A program made the position numbers and the translations under genes. The notes beneath the pieces were generated by a model, which was not told the origin of the DNA, did no database searches, and was given only the letters and a program-made list of their open reading frames with translations. This document shows positions 1-8,902 of a stretch of DNA of 64,000 nt, in pieces. Origin of the DNA: UBA2357 sp002344625 (GTDB taxonomy: Bacteria; Pseudomonadota; Gammaproteobacteria; Burkholderiales; Rhodocyclaceae); the NCBI GenBank assembly GCA_937995335.1, contig CALKIH010000051.1:62001-126000 (forward strand). Direction: 5' to 3'. Within the stretch, counting starts at the first letter, position 1. Each line of letters starts with the position of its first letter.

Positions 1-50
1 CTGGATTGTGGCTCCAGTTGTCACCGGTTCGATCCCGGTATGTCGCCCCA
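1..50 (+). tRNA. tRNA-His (GTG), 3' part only
   Basis: The window opens inside the anticodon stem of a tRNA. The 5-bp anticodon stem (1-5 with 13-17) encloses anticodon GTG at 8-10, which reads histidine codons. The T arm (23-27 with 35-39, loop TTCGATC) and the acceptor 3' strand ending in encoded CCA at 48-50 follow. The acceptor 5' strand and D arm lie before the window. Confidence 0.93.
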
Positions 51-104
51 AAAATTCCAGCTCGTCGGTGAATCGATCCAGATTCCCGATGGGCACTGAA
101 AAGG

Positions 105-130
105 GCCCGCACGTAGAGCGGGCTTTTTTT
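105..130 (+). terminator. Rho-independent terminator after tRNA-His
   Basis: GCCCGC (105-110) pairs with GCGGGC (118-123) around a 7-nt loop and is followed by seven T residues (124-130). It ends the tRNA transcript just before the next gene. Confidence 0.85.
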
Positions 131-153
131 CGTTCTCGGACGGCCGTCGTCGG

Positions 154-1407
154 ATGCGATTTCTGAGTGTGCTCTTAACCATGCTGTTCGTGGCGTCGAT
201 GCTGGCGCTGGGCGTGGTCATACTGGTCTTGGCCGAAGAGCCGGTGCTCGAGCGAGTCGCCGAATTCTCGCCGCAGCAGGTCGAGCGGGCCAGGCAAGTG
301 TTTCAACGGCACGATCCGCGCAGGGCGGTAGGTGGTCCAGTCAGGACGCTGCAGTTGAGCGAGGACGAACTGGATCTCGCGCTGAACTATCTGGTGAGCC
401 GCTTCGGGCCCGGCGGTTCGAGGGCAATGCTGGATGATGATGGGCTGGCAGTCGTCGCCAGCATCGCATTGCCGCCGAATCCATTCGGAAAATTCGTGAA
501 CGTCGAAGGCCGGCTGCGCGAGCGCGACGGAGCGCTGCTGCCGGAGAGCGTGAGTATCGGCCGGATACCGCTTCCCGATTGGTTGGCGGCGTGGCTATTC
601 GACCAGGCGCAGGCTTATCTCGGGCGGCGCGAGGATTTTCGCGTGATCGCGGATACGGTCAGAGCGGTGACTTTGTCGCCGACCGATCTCAAGGTCGAAT
701 ATGCGTGGACCGAAGATTTTCCTGAGCGGCTTCGCAGCGCAGCGTTTTCTCAGGACGACCGGGCACGCCTGAAGGCTTACCAGCTTCGGATGGCCGAACT
801 GGTTCGCGGTACGACATCGCCCCGAACGATTCCGGTGCTCGATGTGCTCGTGCCGCTCATGCGCCTTGCGGCGGAGCGATCGGCCAACGGGGGGGCGGAT
901 CTGGAGAATCGGGCATTGTTGACCGTGCTTGCGCTGCATGCGGGTGGCCGGGACCTTGCCACTTTCGTGCCTGAAGCGAAGCAATGGGCGCGGCCCGCCC
1001 GGAAGCCGCTCACCCTCGCGGGAAGAGTCGATCTTGCGCAACACTTCATCATCTCGGCGGCGCTGGCGGGGCTGGGCGGGGGGGCTTTTGCGGATGCGAT
1101 CGGCGTACACAAGGAGGTTGGCGACGCGCGCAAGGGGAGCGGCTTCAGTTTCAAGGATTTCGCGGCGAACCGGGCAGGGGCGGCGTTCGGCCGATTGGCC
1201 GCCGACCCTGGGACCGCTGCGAGCCTGCAGCAACGCGTAATCACGGGGCTCGTCGAAACGGATATGCTACCCGCCATGGGCGATCTGCCGGAGTTCATGC
1301 GACTTGCGGAGTTCAACCGCCGTTACGGCGGGGTTGGCGCACCGGCTTATGTCCGCATCGTGCAGGATATCGACCAGCGCGTCGCGGCACTGCCTCTCTT
1401 TCGTTGA
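154..1407 (+). CDS. membrane-anchored protein of unknown function
   Basis: A 417-residue protein I do not recognise as a named family. Residues 1-26 form one hydrophobic helix after MRFLS and end near LAEEP, so it is either a signal anchor or an uncleaved signal peptide, with the rest most likely periplasmic. The body is soluble, rich in charged and Leu/Ala residues, with no cysteine pattern or catalytic motif that I can see. It begins 24 bp after the tRNA-His terminator and lies 17 bp before a small DUF2798 gene. The start at 154 is chosen because it gives the hydrophobic N-terminus. Codon use matches its neighbours, so this is a genuine native gene of unknown role. Confidence 0.75.
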   Translation: MRFLSVLLTMLFVASMLALGVVILVLAEEPVLERVAEFSPQQVERARQVFQRHDPRRAVGGPVRTLQLSEDELDLALNYLVSRFGPGGSRAMLDDDGLAVVASIALPPNPFGKFVNVEGRLRERDGALLPESVSIGRIPLPDWLAAWLFDQAQAYLGRREDFRVIADTVRAVTLSPTDLKVEYAWTEDFPERLRSAAFSQDDRARLKAYQLRMAELVRGTTSPRTIPVLDVLVPLMRLAAERSANGGADLENRALLTVLALHAGGRDLATFVPEAKQWARPARKPLTLAGRVDLAQHFIISAALAGLGGGAFADAIGVHKEVGDARKGSGFSFKDFAANRAGAAFGRLAADPGTAASLQQRVITGLVETDMLPAMGDLPEFMRLAEFNRRYGGVGAPAYVRIVQDIDQRVAALPLFR

Positions 1408-1424
1408 TCCGTGAAACCACTCGC

Positions 1425-1652
1425 ATGCGACTCAAACCTCAACACCTCCAGCCGGTCATCATGGCCGGCATCATGGCCTTCCTGATGACCGCGATCATCA
1501 CCTGGCTGAATCTCGGCTTTCCATCCGATTTCCTGAGACGATGGGCCGCGGCCTTCGTCGTGGCGTGGCCGCTGGCCGCGGTCGCAGCGTTCATCGCGAT
1601 CCCGGTCGCGCAAAGACTGACCAAGCGGATACTGGCCGCGCTGGAGCGCTAG
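1425..1652 (+). CDS. DUF2798 small membrane protein
   Basis: A 75-residue protein with two hydrophobic segments, residues about 11-29 and 37-58, separated by a short loop containing NLGFPSDFLRRW. The pattern and the length fit DUF2798, a family of two-helix inner-membrane proteins of unknown role. It follows the preceding gene by 17 bp and probably shares its transcript. No terminator is visible directly downstream. Confidence 0.75.
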   Translation: MRLKPQHLQPVIMAGIMAFLMTAIITWLNLGFPSDFLRRWAAAFVVAWPLAAVAAFIAIPVAQRLTKRILAALER

Positions 1653-2060
1653 GCGACGGCTGGCGGTGGCGCGCTGCCTGTATCGCCGCCTTCGCGGAAC
1701 CGGGCTCGGTGCCGCTGCGCGAGGCAGCGCGAAATCGAGGCGTTCCCGCGACATGTCGATCGGCCGTGGTACGCGGGTCGCATGGATGCTGCCCCGTTCG
1801 GTTCCAGTGCCATTGGCAATGAAAAGAAGTGCATCGACACGCTGTCAACGGAAACGTGCAGGAGTAGAATTTAGAGAATTTGCGCGTGCCGGGTTTGAAC
1901 TGCGCAACGGCGATGCGATCGAAGTTTGCGTCTTGCGGGTCAGGACAAAGCAGTTTATGCTGCATTGCACTCTAAGTCTTATAAAAGACATATAATCCAA
2001 GAATCCCGTTCGGGATCCGTTCCGAACGCCCTGCCACTTCATCGATGGAAGGAAACCGCC
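1653..2060 (+). other. 408-bp intergenic region before acnB
   Basis: I see no convincing gene here. Open frames exist in both directions, but they lack ribosome-binding sites and credible protein composition. Base composition becomes more AT-rich towards the right, around 1940-2010, where the acnB promoter elements lie. The rest shows no repeats or RNA structure that I can support. Confidence 0.5.
1976..1996 (+). promoter_or_regulatory. acnB -10 box overlapped by inverted repeat (candidate operator)
   Basis: GTCTT (1976-1980) and AAGAC (1985-1989) form a perfect 5+5 inverted repeat with spacer ATAA. A perfect TATAAT box follows at 1991-1996. The best -35-like hexamer, TTGCAC at 1965-1970, is 20 bp from TATAAT, which is too far for an ordinary sigma70 promoter, so the core may depend on an activator or use another -35. 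Short AT-centred dyads of this kind are typical of GntR-type repressor sites; that assignment is inference. Confidence 0.45.
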
Positions 2061-4670
2061 GTGCTTGAAGCTTACCGTGCCCATGTCGCCGAGCGTGCCG
2101 CCCTCGGCATTCCCGCGTTGCCCCTGTCCAAGGAACAAACGACTCAACTCGTCGAATTGCTCCAGAACCCGCCCGCCGGCGAGGAGGCATTTCTGGTTGA
2201 ACTGCTGACGTACCGGGTACCGGCAGGCGTCGATGATGCGGCCAAGGTCAAGGCCGATTTTCTGGCCCGGGTTTCCAAGGGTGACCTCGCCTGTGGGCTG
2301 GTGTCGCGCGCCAAGGCGACCGAACTGCTGGGCACCATGCTGGGTGGCTTCAACATCAAACCGATGATCGACCTGCTGGGCGATGCGGAGGTCGGTGCGG
2401 TGGCCGCCGAGGGTTTGAAGACGACCCTGTTGATGTTCGACTATTTCCATGACGTCAAGGAACTCGCCACGGCGGGCAACGCCAACGCCAAGGCCGTGAT
2501 GCAGTCGTGGGCCGACGCCGAGTGGTTCACCAGCCGCCCGGAAGTCCCCGCGTCGCAGAAGCTCACCGTGTTCAAAGTCACCGGCGAAACCAACACCGAC
2601 GACCTGTCGCCGGCGCCGGACGCCTGGTCGCGCCCCGACATCCCGCTGCACGCCCTGGCGATGCTGAAGAACCCGCGTCCCGGCATCGAACCGGAAGAAG
2701 CCGGCGTGCGCGGTCCGGTCAAATTCCTCGAAGACCTGAAGGCCAAGGGCAACCTGGTCGCCTACGTCGGCGACGTGGTCGGCACCGGCTCCTCGCGCAA
2801 GTCCGCGACCAACTCGGTGCTGTGGTTCACCGGCGAGGACATCCCCTTCGTGCCGAACAAGCGTTTCGGCGGCGTGTGTCTGGGTTCCAAGATCGCGCCG
2901 ATCTTCTTCAACACCATGGAAGATGCCGGCGCGCTGCCGATCGAGATCGATTGCGGCCAGCTCGATATGGGCGACGAGATCGAACTCAGGGTCGATAACG
3001 CGACCGGCAAGGTCACTGCGCTGAAGAACGGCGCCGTGGTTGCCGAATCGCAACTGAAGACCTTGGTGATTCTCGACGAAGTGCGCGCCGGCGGCCGTAT
3101 TCCGCTGATCATCGGCCGTGGCTTGACCACCAAGGCGCGCGAGGCGCTGGGTCTGCCGGTCAGCACCCTGTTCCGTCTGCCGCAAGCACCAATCGATTCC
3201 GGCAAGGGCTTTTCGCTGGCGCAGAAGATGGTCGGCCGCGCCTGCGGTTTGCCGGAAGGCCTGGGCATCCGTCCGGGCACCTACTGCGAACCCAAGATGA
3301 CCACCGTCGGCTCGCAGGACACCACCGGCCCGATGACTCGCGACGAACTCAAGGACCTCGCCTGCCTCGGCTTCTCGGCCGACATGGTGATGCAGTCCTT
3401 CTGCCACACCGCCGCCTATCCCAAGCTGGTCGATGTCAAGACGCACCGCGAGCTGCCTAGCTTCATCAGCACGCGTGGCGGCGTCAGCCTGCGTCCGGGC
3501 GACGGCGTCATCCACTCCTGGCTCAACCGCCTGCTGCTGCCCGACACCGTCGGCACCGGCGGCGACTCGCATACCCGCTTCCCGATCGGCATCTCGTTCC
3601 CGGCCGGTTCCGGTCTCGTCGCCTTCGCTGCCGCCACCGGCGTCATGCCGCTCGACATGCCGGAGTCGGTGCTGGTGCGCTTCAAGGGATCGCTCGCCGA
3701 AGCCGGCAAGCGCGGCGTCACGCTGCGCGACCTGGTCAATGCGATTCCCTACTACGCCATCCAGGCCGGCCTGCTGACGGTCGAGAAGAAGGGCAAGAAG
3801 AACATCTTCTCGGGCCGCATCCTGGAGATCGAAGGGCTGCCGGATCTCAAGGTCGAACAGGCCTTCGAACTCTCCGACGCGGCTGCCGAGCGTTCGGCTG
3901 CTGCCTGTGCGGTGGCCTTGAACAAGGAACCGATCATCGAGTACATGCGCTCGAACATCACGCTGATGAAGTGGATGATCGCCAACGGCTATTCCGATGC
4001 GCGCACGCTCGGCCGCCGCATCAAGGCGATGGAAGCCTGGATCGCCAGCCCCGAGTTGCTGCGCGCCGATGCCGACGCGCAGTACGCCGCGGTGATCGAG
4101 ATCGACCTTGCCGACGTGCTGGAGCCGTTGGTTGCCTGCCCGAACGATCCGGACGACGTCAAGCTGCTCTCCGCAGTCTCCGGCACCAAGATCGACGAAG
4201 TCTTCATCGGCTCGTGCATGACCAACATCGGCCACTTCCGCGCTGCCGGCAAGGTCCTCGAAGGCAAGACCGACATCCCGACCCGCCTGTGGATCGCGCC
4301 GCCGACCAAGATGGACGCGATGATCCTCAACGAGGAAGGCTACTACGGCGTGCTCGGCAAGTCCGGCGCCCGCATGGAGATGCCGGGGTGCTCGCTGTGC
4401 ATGGGCAACCAGGCGCAGGTTCGCAAGGGGAGTACCGCGATGTCGACTTCGACCCGCAACTTCCCGAACCGGCTGGGCATCGACACCCGTGTGTATCTGG
4501 GCTCGGCAGAGCTGGCTGCGGTCTGCGCGCTGATGGGCAAGATCCCGACGGTTGCCGAGTACATGGCGCAGGTGGAAGTGGTCAATGCCAAGGCCAAGGA
4601 CATCTACCGCTACATGAACTTCGACCAGATTCCGGCGTTCCGCGACGTTGCCGATACGGTCGAAGTCTGA
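2061..4670 (+). CDS. acnB: aconitate hydratase B
   Basis: AcnB converts citrate to isocitrate through cis-aconitate in the TCA cycle and can also hydrate 2-methyl-cis-aconitate. The 869-residue length fits the family (E. coli AcnB is 865). The GTG start at 2061 gives the typical N-terminus MLEAYRAHVAERAA and is preceded by GGAAGGAAA. The N-terminal HEAT-like domain, the swivel domain with GTGSSRKSATNSV, and the catalytic core come in the order specific to AcnB. The three [4Fe-4S] ligands are Cys719 (SCMTNIGHF) and Cys777 and Cys780 (PGCSLCMGN). The gene is monocistronic, with its own promoter region and terminator. A 971-residue antisense frame across it is a coding shadow. Confidence 0.97.
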   Translation: MLEAYRAHVAERAALGIPALPLSKEQTTQLVELLQNPPAGEEAFLVELLTYRVPAGVDDAAKVKADFLARVSKGDLACGLVSRAKATELLGTMLGGFNIKPMIDLLGDAEVGAVAAEGLKTTLLMFDYFHDVKELATAGNANAKAVMQSWADAEWFTSRPEVPASQKLTVFKVTGETNTDDLSPAPDAWSRPDIPLHALAMLKNPRPGIEPEEAGVRGPVKFLEDLKAKGNLVAYVGDVVGTGSSRKSATNSVLWFTGEDIPFVPNKRFGGVCLGSKIAPIFFNTMEDAGALPIEIDCGQLDMGDEIELRVDNATGKVTALKNGAVVAESQLKTLVILDEVRAGGRIPLIIGRGLTTKAREALGLPVSTLFRLPQAPIDSGKGFSLAQKMVGRACGLPEGLGIRPGTYCEPKMTTVGSQDTTGPMTRDELKDLACLGFSADMVMQSFCHTAAYPKLVDVKTHRELPSFISTRGGVSLRPGDGVIHSWLNRLLLPDTVGTGGDSHTRFPIGISFPAGSGLVAFAAATGVMPLDMPESVLVRFKGSLAEAGKRGVTLRDLVNAIPYYAIQAGLLTVEKKGKKNIFSGRILEIEGLPDLKVEQAFELSDAAAERSAAACAVALNKEPIIEYMRSNITLMKWMIANGYSDARTLGRRIKAMEAWIASPELLRADADAQYAAVIEIDLADVLEPLVACPNDPDDVKLLSAVSGTKIDEVFIGSCMTNIGHFRAAGKVLEGKTDIPTRLWIAPPTKMDAMILNEEGYYGVLGKSGARMEMPGCSLCMGNQAQVRKGSTAMSTSTRNFPNRLGIDTRVYLGSAELAAVCALMGKIPTVAEYMAQVEVVNAKAKDIYRYMNFDQIPAFRDVADTVEV

Positions 4671-4728
4671 GTATTTCGGCTCTCGTTCCGGGGTCTTGGT
4701 CGACCCCGCGAGTCGATCAGTGAAAATG

Positions 4729-4754
4729 CCGCCGGGTGACCGGCGGTTTTTTTT
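4729..4754 (+). terminator. Rho-independent terminator of acnB
   Basis: CCGCCGG (4729-4735) pairs perfectly with CCGGCGG (4740-4746) around the tetraloop GTGA, followed by eight T residues (4747-4754). Confidence 0.93.
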
Positions 4755-4854
4755 GCCCACGAGTCGTGCTTTCGGTGAGGCGCTGGCTGCGCCTCGGCGA
4801 CCCTCGGCCGATTTCAGCCGTCACCCGGGATGCGGCAGCGCCGGGCCGGCGCGC

Positions 4855-5223
4855 TCACTCATAGACGGCCCAGGTCGTGCCTTTGTCGCGGTCATAATGA
4901 AGCTCGATCACCGAGGTTTCGCACAGGTCGAAACCTTGCCATCTCGCTTCCTCTTCATCGTCATAGGCAACCATGAGGTCCCATTTACAGCCCTTCGCGC
5001 CCTGGGTGAACTCGATCTCGACGCGTTCCCCGTCCTCGAGCAGCTCACGGCCCATGATGTCCTCTTCCCAGTCATCCGACGACATCGACGATACGTAGAC
5101 CTCGCTGATCGTGTAGCCGGTGCGGTTCACCAGGGTGAAATCCAGCTGTGCCTGGGCCGAGGCCGGCGGAATCGCCGCCCCCAGCGTGCCCGACGCAAGG
5201 AGCGCGGCAAACGTGTTTCTCAT
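4855..5223 (-). CDS. small secreted protein of unknown function
   Basis: A 122-residue protein with a clear signal peptide: MRNTF, a hydrophobic Ala/Leu core, and a cleavage region near PASAQA. The mature part contains LVNRTGYTISEVYVS and an acidic stretch, plus two cysteines (in GCKW and DLCET) that could form a periplasmic disulfide. The start at 5223 is chosen because GGAG lies 8 nt upstream and because the signal peptide begins there; the same frame is open further upstream. It is the downstream neighbour of the kinase gene on the same strand, with an 85-bp gap. I cannot assign a function. Confidence 0.75.
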   Translation of the reverse strand: MRNTFAALLASGTLGAAIPPASAQAQLDFTLVNRTGYTISEVYVSSMSSDDWEEDIMGRELLEDGERVEIEFTQGAKGCKWDLMVAYDDEEEARWQGFDLCETSVIELHYDRDKGTTWAVYE

Positions 5224-5308
5224 CGATTTTCTCCACATCGGAACTTGGGCGGCTCCGGCCGCAGGGTGCCGCCGGCTCGCGCCGCGAAGTATGCGGCGAA
5301 CCGGCGCG

Positions 5309-6121
5309 TCATGCGAGCCCCGCGTGGGGGTGGGTGGGTTGTTGCCGACCATCCGGCGGGGTGCGCGCGAGCCACCACAGCTGGTTCAGGCGCTGTCGCC
5401 ACCGGGATGTCGAATGCCAGCGTGCCGGGTCGAATCCGTCGTCGAGATGCGGCGCGAGCATGCGCTTCTCGGAGGGGGTCAGGGTGAGCATGGCGTCGGC
5501 CGATACCGCATCGAACCAGGGATTGCCGAGCGCCGCGTATTCCCAGTCGATGAGCGTCCACTGATCCCCGGCCAGGAGCAGGTTGCCCGGGTGGATGTCG
5601 TGGTGGGTGAGCCGGAATGACGTCGTCGGCCATGGTGCGCAGGCGTCGATGAGGGCGTCGACCAGTTCGTCGCGTTGTGGCGAAGCATGCGCGCGGTCGG
5701 CGTAGCGCATGACCAGGTCGATATAGTTGCGGGGGGTGTCGTCGATACCGGTCGCCCAGCACTCGGCCAGCGCGGCCAGCAGGGTGGTGCGCTGGTGCCG
5801 GGTCAGTTCGTCTGGATTAGGATGCCGGCCGGCCGACGCACGGAACAGCATGCCGTGCCCGGGGCAGTGGGCAAGTACGACGGGCGCCCAGGTGCGCCCG
5901 GCGATCGCCGCCAGGATTTTCCCCTCGCGTGCATGATCGGCACCGGGCGAGGCCGCGTCCGGGCCGAACTGGCGCCAGACATAGGTCTTGCCGTGCGCTG
6001 TCACCAGCCAGTGGGGATTGGCGCTTCCCGCGCCCAGAAAACGAATGTCGTCGATGCGGTCGAGCAGGGTGTCGAGCACGGGCGAGGGTGGGGGGCCGCC
6101 ATGGTGTTCATGTTGCAGCAT
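5309..6121 (-). CDS. aminoglycoside/choline kinase-fold phosphotransferase, possible thiamine kinase
   Basis: A 270-residue small-molecule kinase of the APH/ChoK fold. The catalytic loop THHDIHPGN and the metal-binding IDWEYA are both intact, which supports activity; the N-terminal nucleotide-binding half is less conserved. E. coli thiamine kinase ThiK (274 residues) has the same fold and size. The gene starts about 20 bp from, and points away from, a TPP riboswitch driving a thiamine importer, so a role in phosphorylating imported thiamine is a reasonable guess. The fold also includes choline, homoserine and antibiotic kinases, so the substrate is inferred from context only. Its promoter must lie within the riboswitch DNA. 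Confidence 0.7.
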   Translation of the reverse strand: MLQHEHHGGPPPSPVLDTLLDRIDDIRFLGAGSANPHWLVTAHGKTYVWRQFGPDAASPGADHAREGKILAAIAGRTWAPVVLAHCPGHGMLFRASAGRHPNPDELTRHQRTTLLAALAECWATGIDDTPRNYIDLVMRYADRAHASPQRDELVDALIDACAPWPTTSFRLTHHDIHPGNLLLAGDQWTLIDWEYAALGNPWFDAVSADAMLTLTPSEKRMLAPHLDDGFDPARWHSTSRWRQRLNQLWWLARTPPDGRQQPTHPHAGLA

Positions 6122-6138
6122 TGTTATACTCCGCCGGT

Positions 6139-6228
6139 CTCATCGGGGTGCCGTGGTGCCAGTGGCCCGGGGCTGAGAGTCTAAACCCGCTGAACCTGAT
6201 CCAGTTAGTGCTGGCGTAGGGAATGGGA
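6139..6228 (+). promoter_or_regulatory. TPP riboswitch (THI element)
   Basis: The conserved THI-box segments appear in order: GGGGTGCC near 6145, GGCTGAGA at 6171-6178, ACCC near 6185, CTGAACCTGAT at 6190-6200, and GCGTAGGGAA at 6214-6223. These form the three-way junction that binds thiamine pyrophosphate. It lies 78 bp upstream of the thiB start, so it should switch thiBPQ off when TPP is abundant. I do not see a clear T-run terminator after it, so control is more likely at translation initiation. Confidence 0.93.
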
Positions 6229-6305
6229 TAGGGCCGCCTGCCCGGCCGCGCCGTTTCTCTCCTGTTCCGCGTCGGTCGTGTATGTGCTTGACAACCGGAA
6301 CGTTC

Positions 6306-7301
6306 ATGAACATCCGCAGTTCGCTTGCATTCGCGGCGCTCGCGCTGGCCGCGGGCAACGCGCCGGCCGCTTCGGCCGATCTCACGGTCTATACCTACGA
6401 ATCCTTCATCAGCAGTTGGGGCCCGGGCCCGGCCCTGAAGGCGCGCTTCGAGGCGCAATGCGATTGCACGATCGCGTTCGTCGGAGCCGAGGATGGGGTG
6501 GCGCTGCTCAACCGGGTGCGCCTCGAAGGCGCGAATACCCGCGCGGACGTCATCCTCGGCCTCGACGATTCGCTGATCGCGGAGGCGCGCGCCCATGCGC
6601 TGGTGCGGCCGCATTCGATCGATTTCGCGTCGGTGCCGATGGTCGCTGCGCTCGCGTGGGCGGACGACAGCTTCGTGCCCTTCGATTTCGGCTACTTCGC
6701 TTTCATCTACGACGATCGAAAGGTGAGCGCGCCACCGGCGTCGCTTGCCGAGCTGGTCGCAGGCCCGGCGCGGGTGATCTACCAGGATCCGCGTACCAGC
6801 ACGCCGGGGCTGGGCTTGCTGCACTGGATGCGGGCGGTTTATGGCGACGCGGCGCCGGCGGCCTGGGCGCGCCTCGCGCAGCATACGGTCACGGTCACCA
6901 GCGGCTGGTCCGAAGCCTACAACATGTTCCTGCGCGGCGAGGCGGACTATGTGTTGAGTTACACGACCTCGCCGGCCTACCACGCCATCGCCGACGGCAA
7001 CGCTCACTATCGGGCGGTGCGGTTTGCCGAAGGGCATGTCGCCCAGGTCGAAGTTGCGGCGCTGTCCGCGCATACCGACGATGCCGTGCTGGCGAACCGG
7101 TTTCTTGCCTTTCTCTTGAGTCGCGAGGCGCAGGAGATCATCCCGGTGACCAACTGGATGTTGCCGGTTCGCAGCGATGTGGCGCTGCCCGAGGCATTCG
7201 AGCAGTTGATCCGGCCCGACCGCATCGGGTTCGTGGCCGACGAAATCGGCGCCCGCCGCGCGGCCTGGGTGCGCGAGTGGCGTGACGCCGTAAGCCGGTG
7301 A
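6306..7301 (+). CDS. thiB: thiamine ABC transporter, periplasmic binding protein
   Basis: ThiB captures thiamine, TMP and TPP in the periplasm and delivers them to ThiPQ. The 331-residue product has a signal peptide (residues 1 to about 26, ending ASA) and then the family's characteristic LTVYTYESF start of the mature domain. ILGLDDS, the YFAFIYDD segment and TSGWSEAYNMFLRGEADYVLSYTTSP match the thiamine-binding subgroup of iron/spermidine-type binding proteins. The start at 6306 is preferred over 6282 because it places a basic n-region directly before the hydrophobic core. It lies behind the TPP riboswitch and overlaps thiP by 4 bp. Confidence 0.93.
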   Translation: MNIRSSLAFAALALAAGNAPAASADLTVYTYESFISSWGPGPALKARFEAQCDCTIAFVGAEDGVALLNRVRLEGANTRADVILGLDDSLIAEARAHALVRPHSIDFASVPMVAALAWADDSFVPFDFGYFAFIYDDRKVSAPPASLAELVAGPARVIYQDPRTSTPGLGLLHWMRAVYGDAAPAAWARLAQHTVTVTSGWSEAYNMFLRGEADYVLSYTTSPAYHAIADGNAHYRAVRFAEGHVAQVEVAALSAHTDDAVLANRFLAFLLSREAQEIIPVTNWMLPVRSDVALPEAFEQLIRPDRIGFVADEIGARRAAWVREWRDAVSR

Positions 7302-8902
7302 TCGCCGAGCGGCTTTCTCCGCCGACGGGGGCTGCGCCCGACGGCGGCTTGCGGTTTGCGCTCGGGTTGCGGCTGATGCCGGGGGTGCTTGCGCTGTTCG
7401 TCATGCTCGCGATCAGCGTGGCCGCGTTGCTGGCGCTGGCACTGCGCAGCAACGCGGGGGTGAGCCTGACGCTGTTGCAGGAGCGGTGGTTCTGGCACGT
7501 GCTGCGTTTTTCGCTGTGGCAGGCGCTGCTGAGCGCCGTCTTGTCGCTGTTGATCGCGCTGCCGCTCGCGCGTACGCTCGCGCTCGACCGGCATCTGCCC
7601 GGGCGGACCTGGTTCCAGCGCCTGTGCCTGTTGTGTTTCGTGATGCCCAGTCTGGTGCTCATCACCGGGCTGGTGACGCTCTTCGGGCGTTCGGGCTGGA
7701 TCACGCCGCTGCTGGGCGGGGGCTGGCAGCTCTACGGCTTGCCGGGCATATTGATCGCGCATGTCTATCTGAATGCGCCGTTTGCGATCAGGGTGCTGAG
7801 CCAGCGCTGGCAGAGCATCCCGGTCGATGCCTGGAAGATCTCGGCGCAGCTGGGCTTGAACGGCTGGCAGCGCTTCCGGCTGGTGGAGTGGCCGATGTTG
7901 CGTACCGCACTGCCCGGTGTTTTCGGCTTCGTCTTCCTGTTGTGCTTCAACAGCTTCGCGGTGGTGCTCGCGCTGGGCGGTGGGCCGCGCGCGACGACGC
8001 TCGAGGTGGCGATCTTTCAGGCGCTCAAGTTCGATTTCAATCCGCCCGAAGCCTTGTTCCTGGCCTGCATGCAACTGGTCGTCGCTGGCAGCCTGTTCGT
8101 GTTGTTCAGCCGCTGGGGCGGGCTGCAGTGGTTGGTGGCGGCACGCGCCGGCGATGCGTGGCGGCCACAGGTGGGGATGGCGGTGAAGTGGGGTGGCCGC
8201 GCGCTCTACGCGGCGGTCGTCGCGTTCCTGTCGTTGCCGATCGTCAGCCTCGTGCCGGCGGCCGCCGCGGCGGGCCGCGCCTTGCCGTGGCCCGAAATCG
8301 CCCGCGCCACCGTGTTCTCGGTCGGATTCGCGCTCGCGGCGGCGCTGCTGGCCGTGGCGCTGGCGCTCGCGGCCCTGAGCCTGTGGCGGCATTTCGACGA
8401 TGCGCCCCGGCGACGCCTCGTCGAAGCGGCAGCGGTCCACCATCTCGTGATTCCGGGCATGGTGTTGTCGGTGGGTGTATATGTGCTCCTGATGGCGCGG
8501 GTGAACTGGCTCGAGTGGGGCTGGGTCGCGATCGTGCTGCTCAATGCGTTGATGGCGTTGCCGTTCGTGTTCGTGCAGCTCAGGCCGAGCATGTTCGAGT
8601 ACGACGCCCAGTACCGGCCGTTGCTGGCCGATCTCGGCCTGCAGGGGTGGCATCACTGGCGGCGGGTGCTCGGACCCTTTCTGGCGCCCGCGCTGCGACG
8701 GGTGGCGGCGATCGCATTCGTGCTGGCTTTGGGCGACTTCGCGGTGTTCGGCATCTACGGCAATCCATCCTGGCATACGCTGCCGTGGATGATTCACGCG
8801 CTTGCGGGCAGCTATCGGCTGGACGAAGCGGCCGCCGCCGCGTTGTTGTTGCTGGCCGTGGCGCTGGCTGCGCTGTGCCTGCTGGAGCGCGCGCGTGCTT
8901 GA
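7298..8902 (+). CDS. thiP: thiamine ABC transporter, permease
   Basis: A 534-residue inner-membrane protein of two fused permease domains, as in E. coli ThiP (536). About twelve hydrophobic segments are visible. Each half carries an EAA-type coupling loop: AWKISAQLGLNGWQRFRLVEWP in the first half and LLADLGLQGWHHWRRVLGP in the second. The GTG start overlaps the thiB stop (GTGA), which implies translational coupling, and its stop overlaps the thiQ start. It forms the transmembrane pore of the thiamine importer. Confidence 0.93.
   Translation: MIAERLSPPTGAAPDGGLRFALGLRLMPGVLALFVMLAISVAALLALALRSNAGVSLTLLQERWFWHVLRFSLWQALLSAVLSLLIALPLARTLALDRHLPGRTWFQRLCLLCFVMPSLVLITGLVTLFGRSGWITPLLGGGWQLYGLPGILIAHVYLNAPFAIRVLSQRWQSIPVDAWKISAQLGLNGWQRFRLVEWPMLRTALPGVFGFVFLLCFNSFAVVLALGGGPRATTLEVAIFQALKFDFNPPEALFLACMQLVVAGSLFVLFSRWGGLQWLVAARAGDAWRPQVGMAVKWGGRALYAAVVAFLSLPIVSLVPAAAAAGRALPWPEIARATVFSVGFALAAALLAVALALAALSLWRHFDDAPRRRLVEAAAVHHLVIPGMVLSVGVYVLLMARVNWLEWGWVAIVLLNALMALPFVFVQLRPSMFEYDAQYRPLLADLGLQGWHHWRRVLGPFLAPALRRVAAIAFVLALGDFAVFGIYGNPSWHTLPWMIHALAGSYRLDEAAAAALLLLAVALAALCLLERARA

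Noticed and set aside
1666..1995. A 109-codon open frame upstream of acnB
   Set aside because: It has no ribosome-binding site, is Arg/Ser-rich, and runs into the acnB promoter.
1845..4760. A 971-codon open frame antisense to acnB
   Set aside because: It is an exact shadow of a high-GC gene, with no ribosome-binding site and low-complexity His/Arg/Gly/Gln composition.
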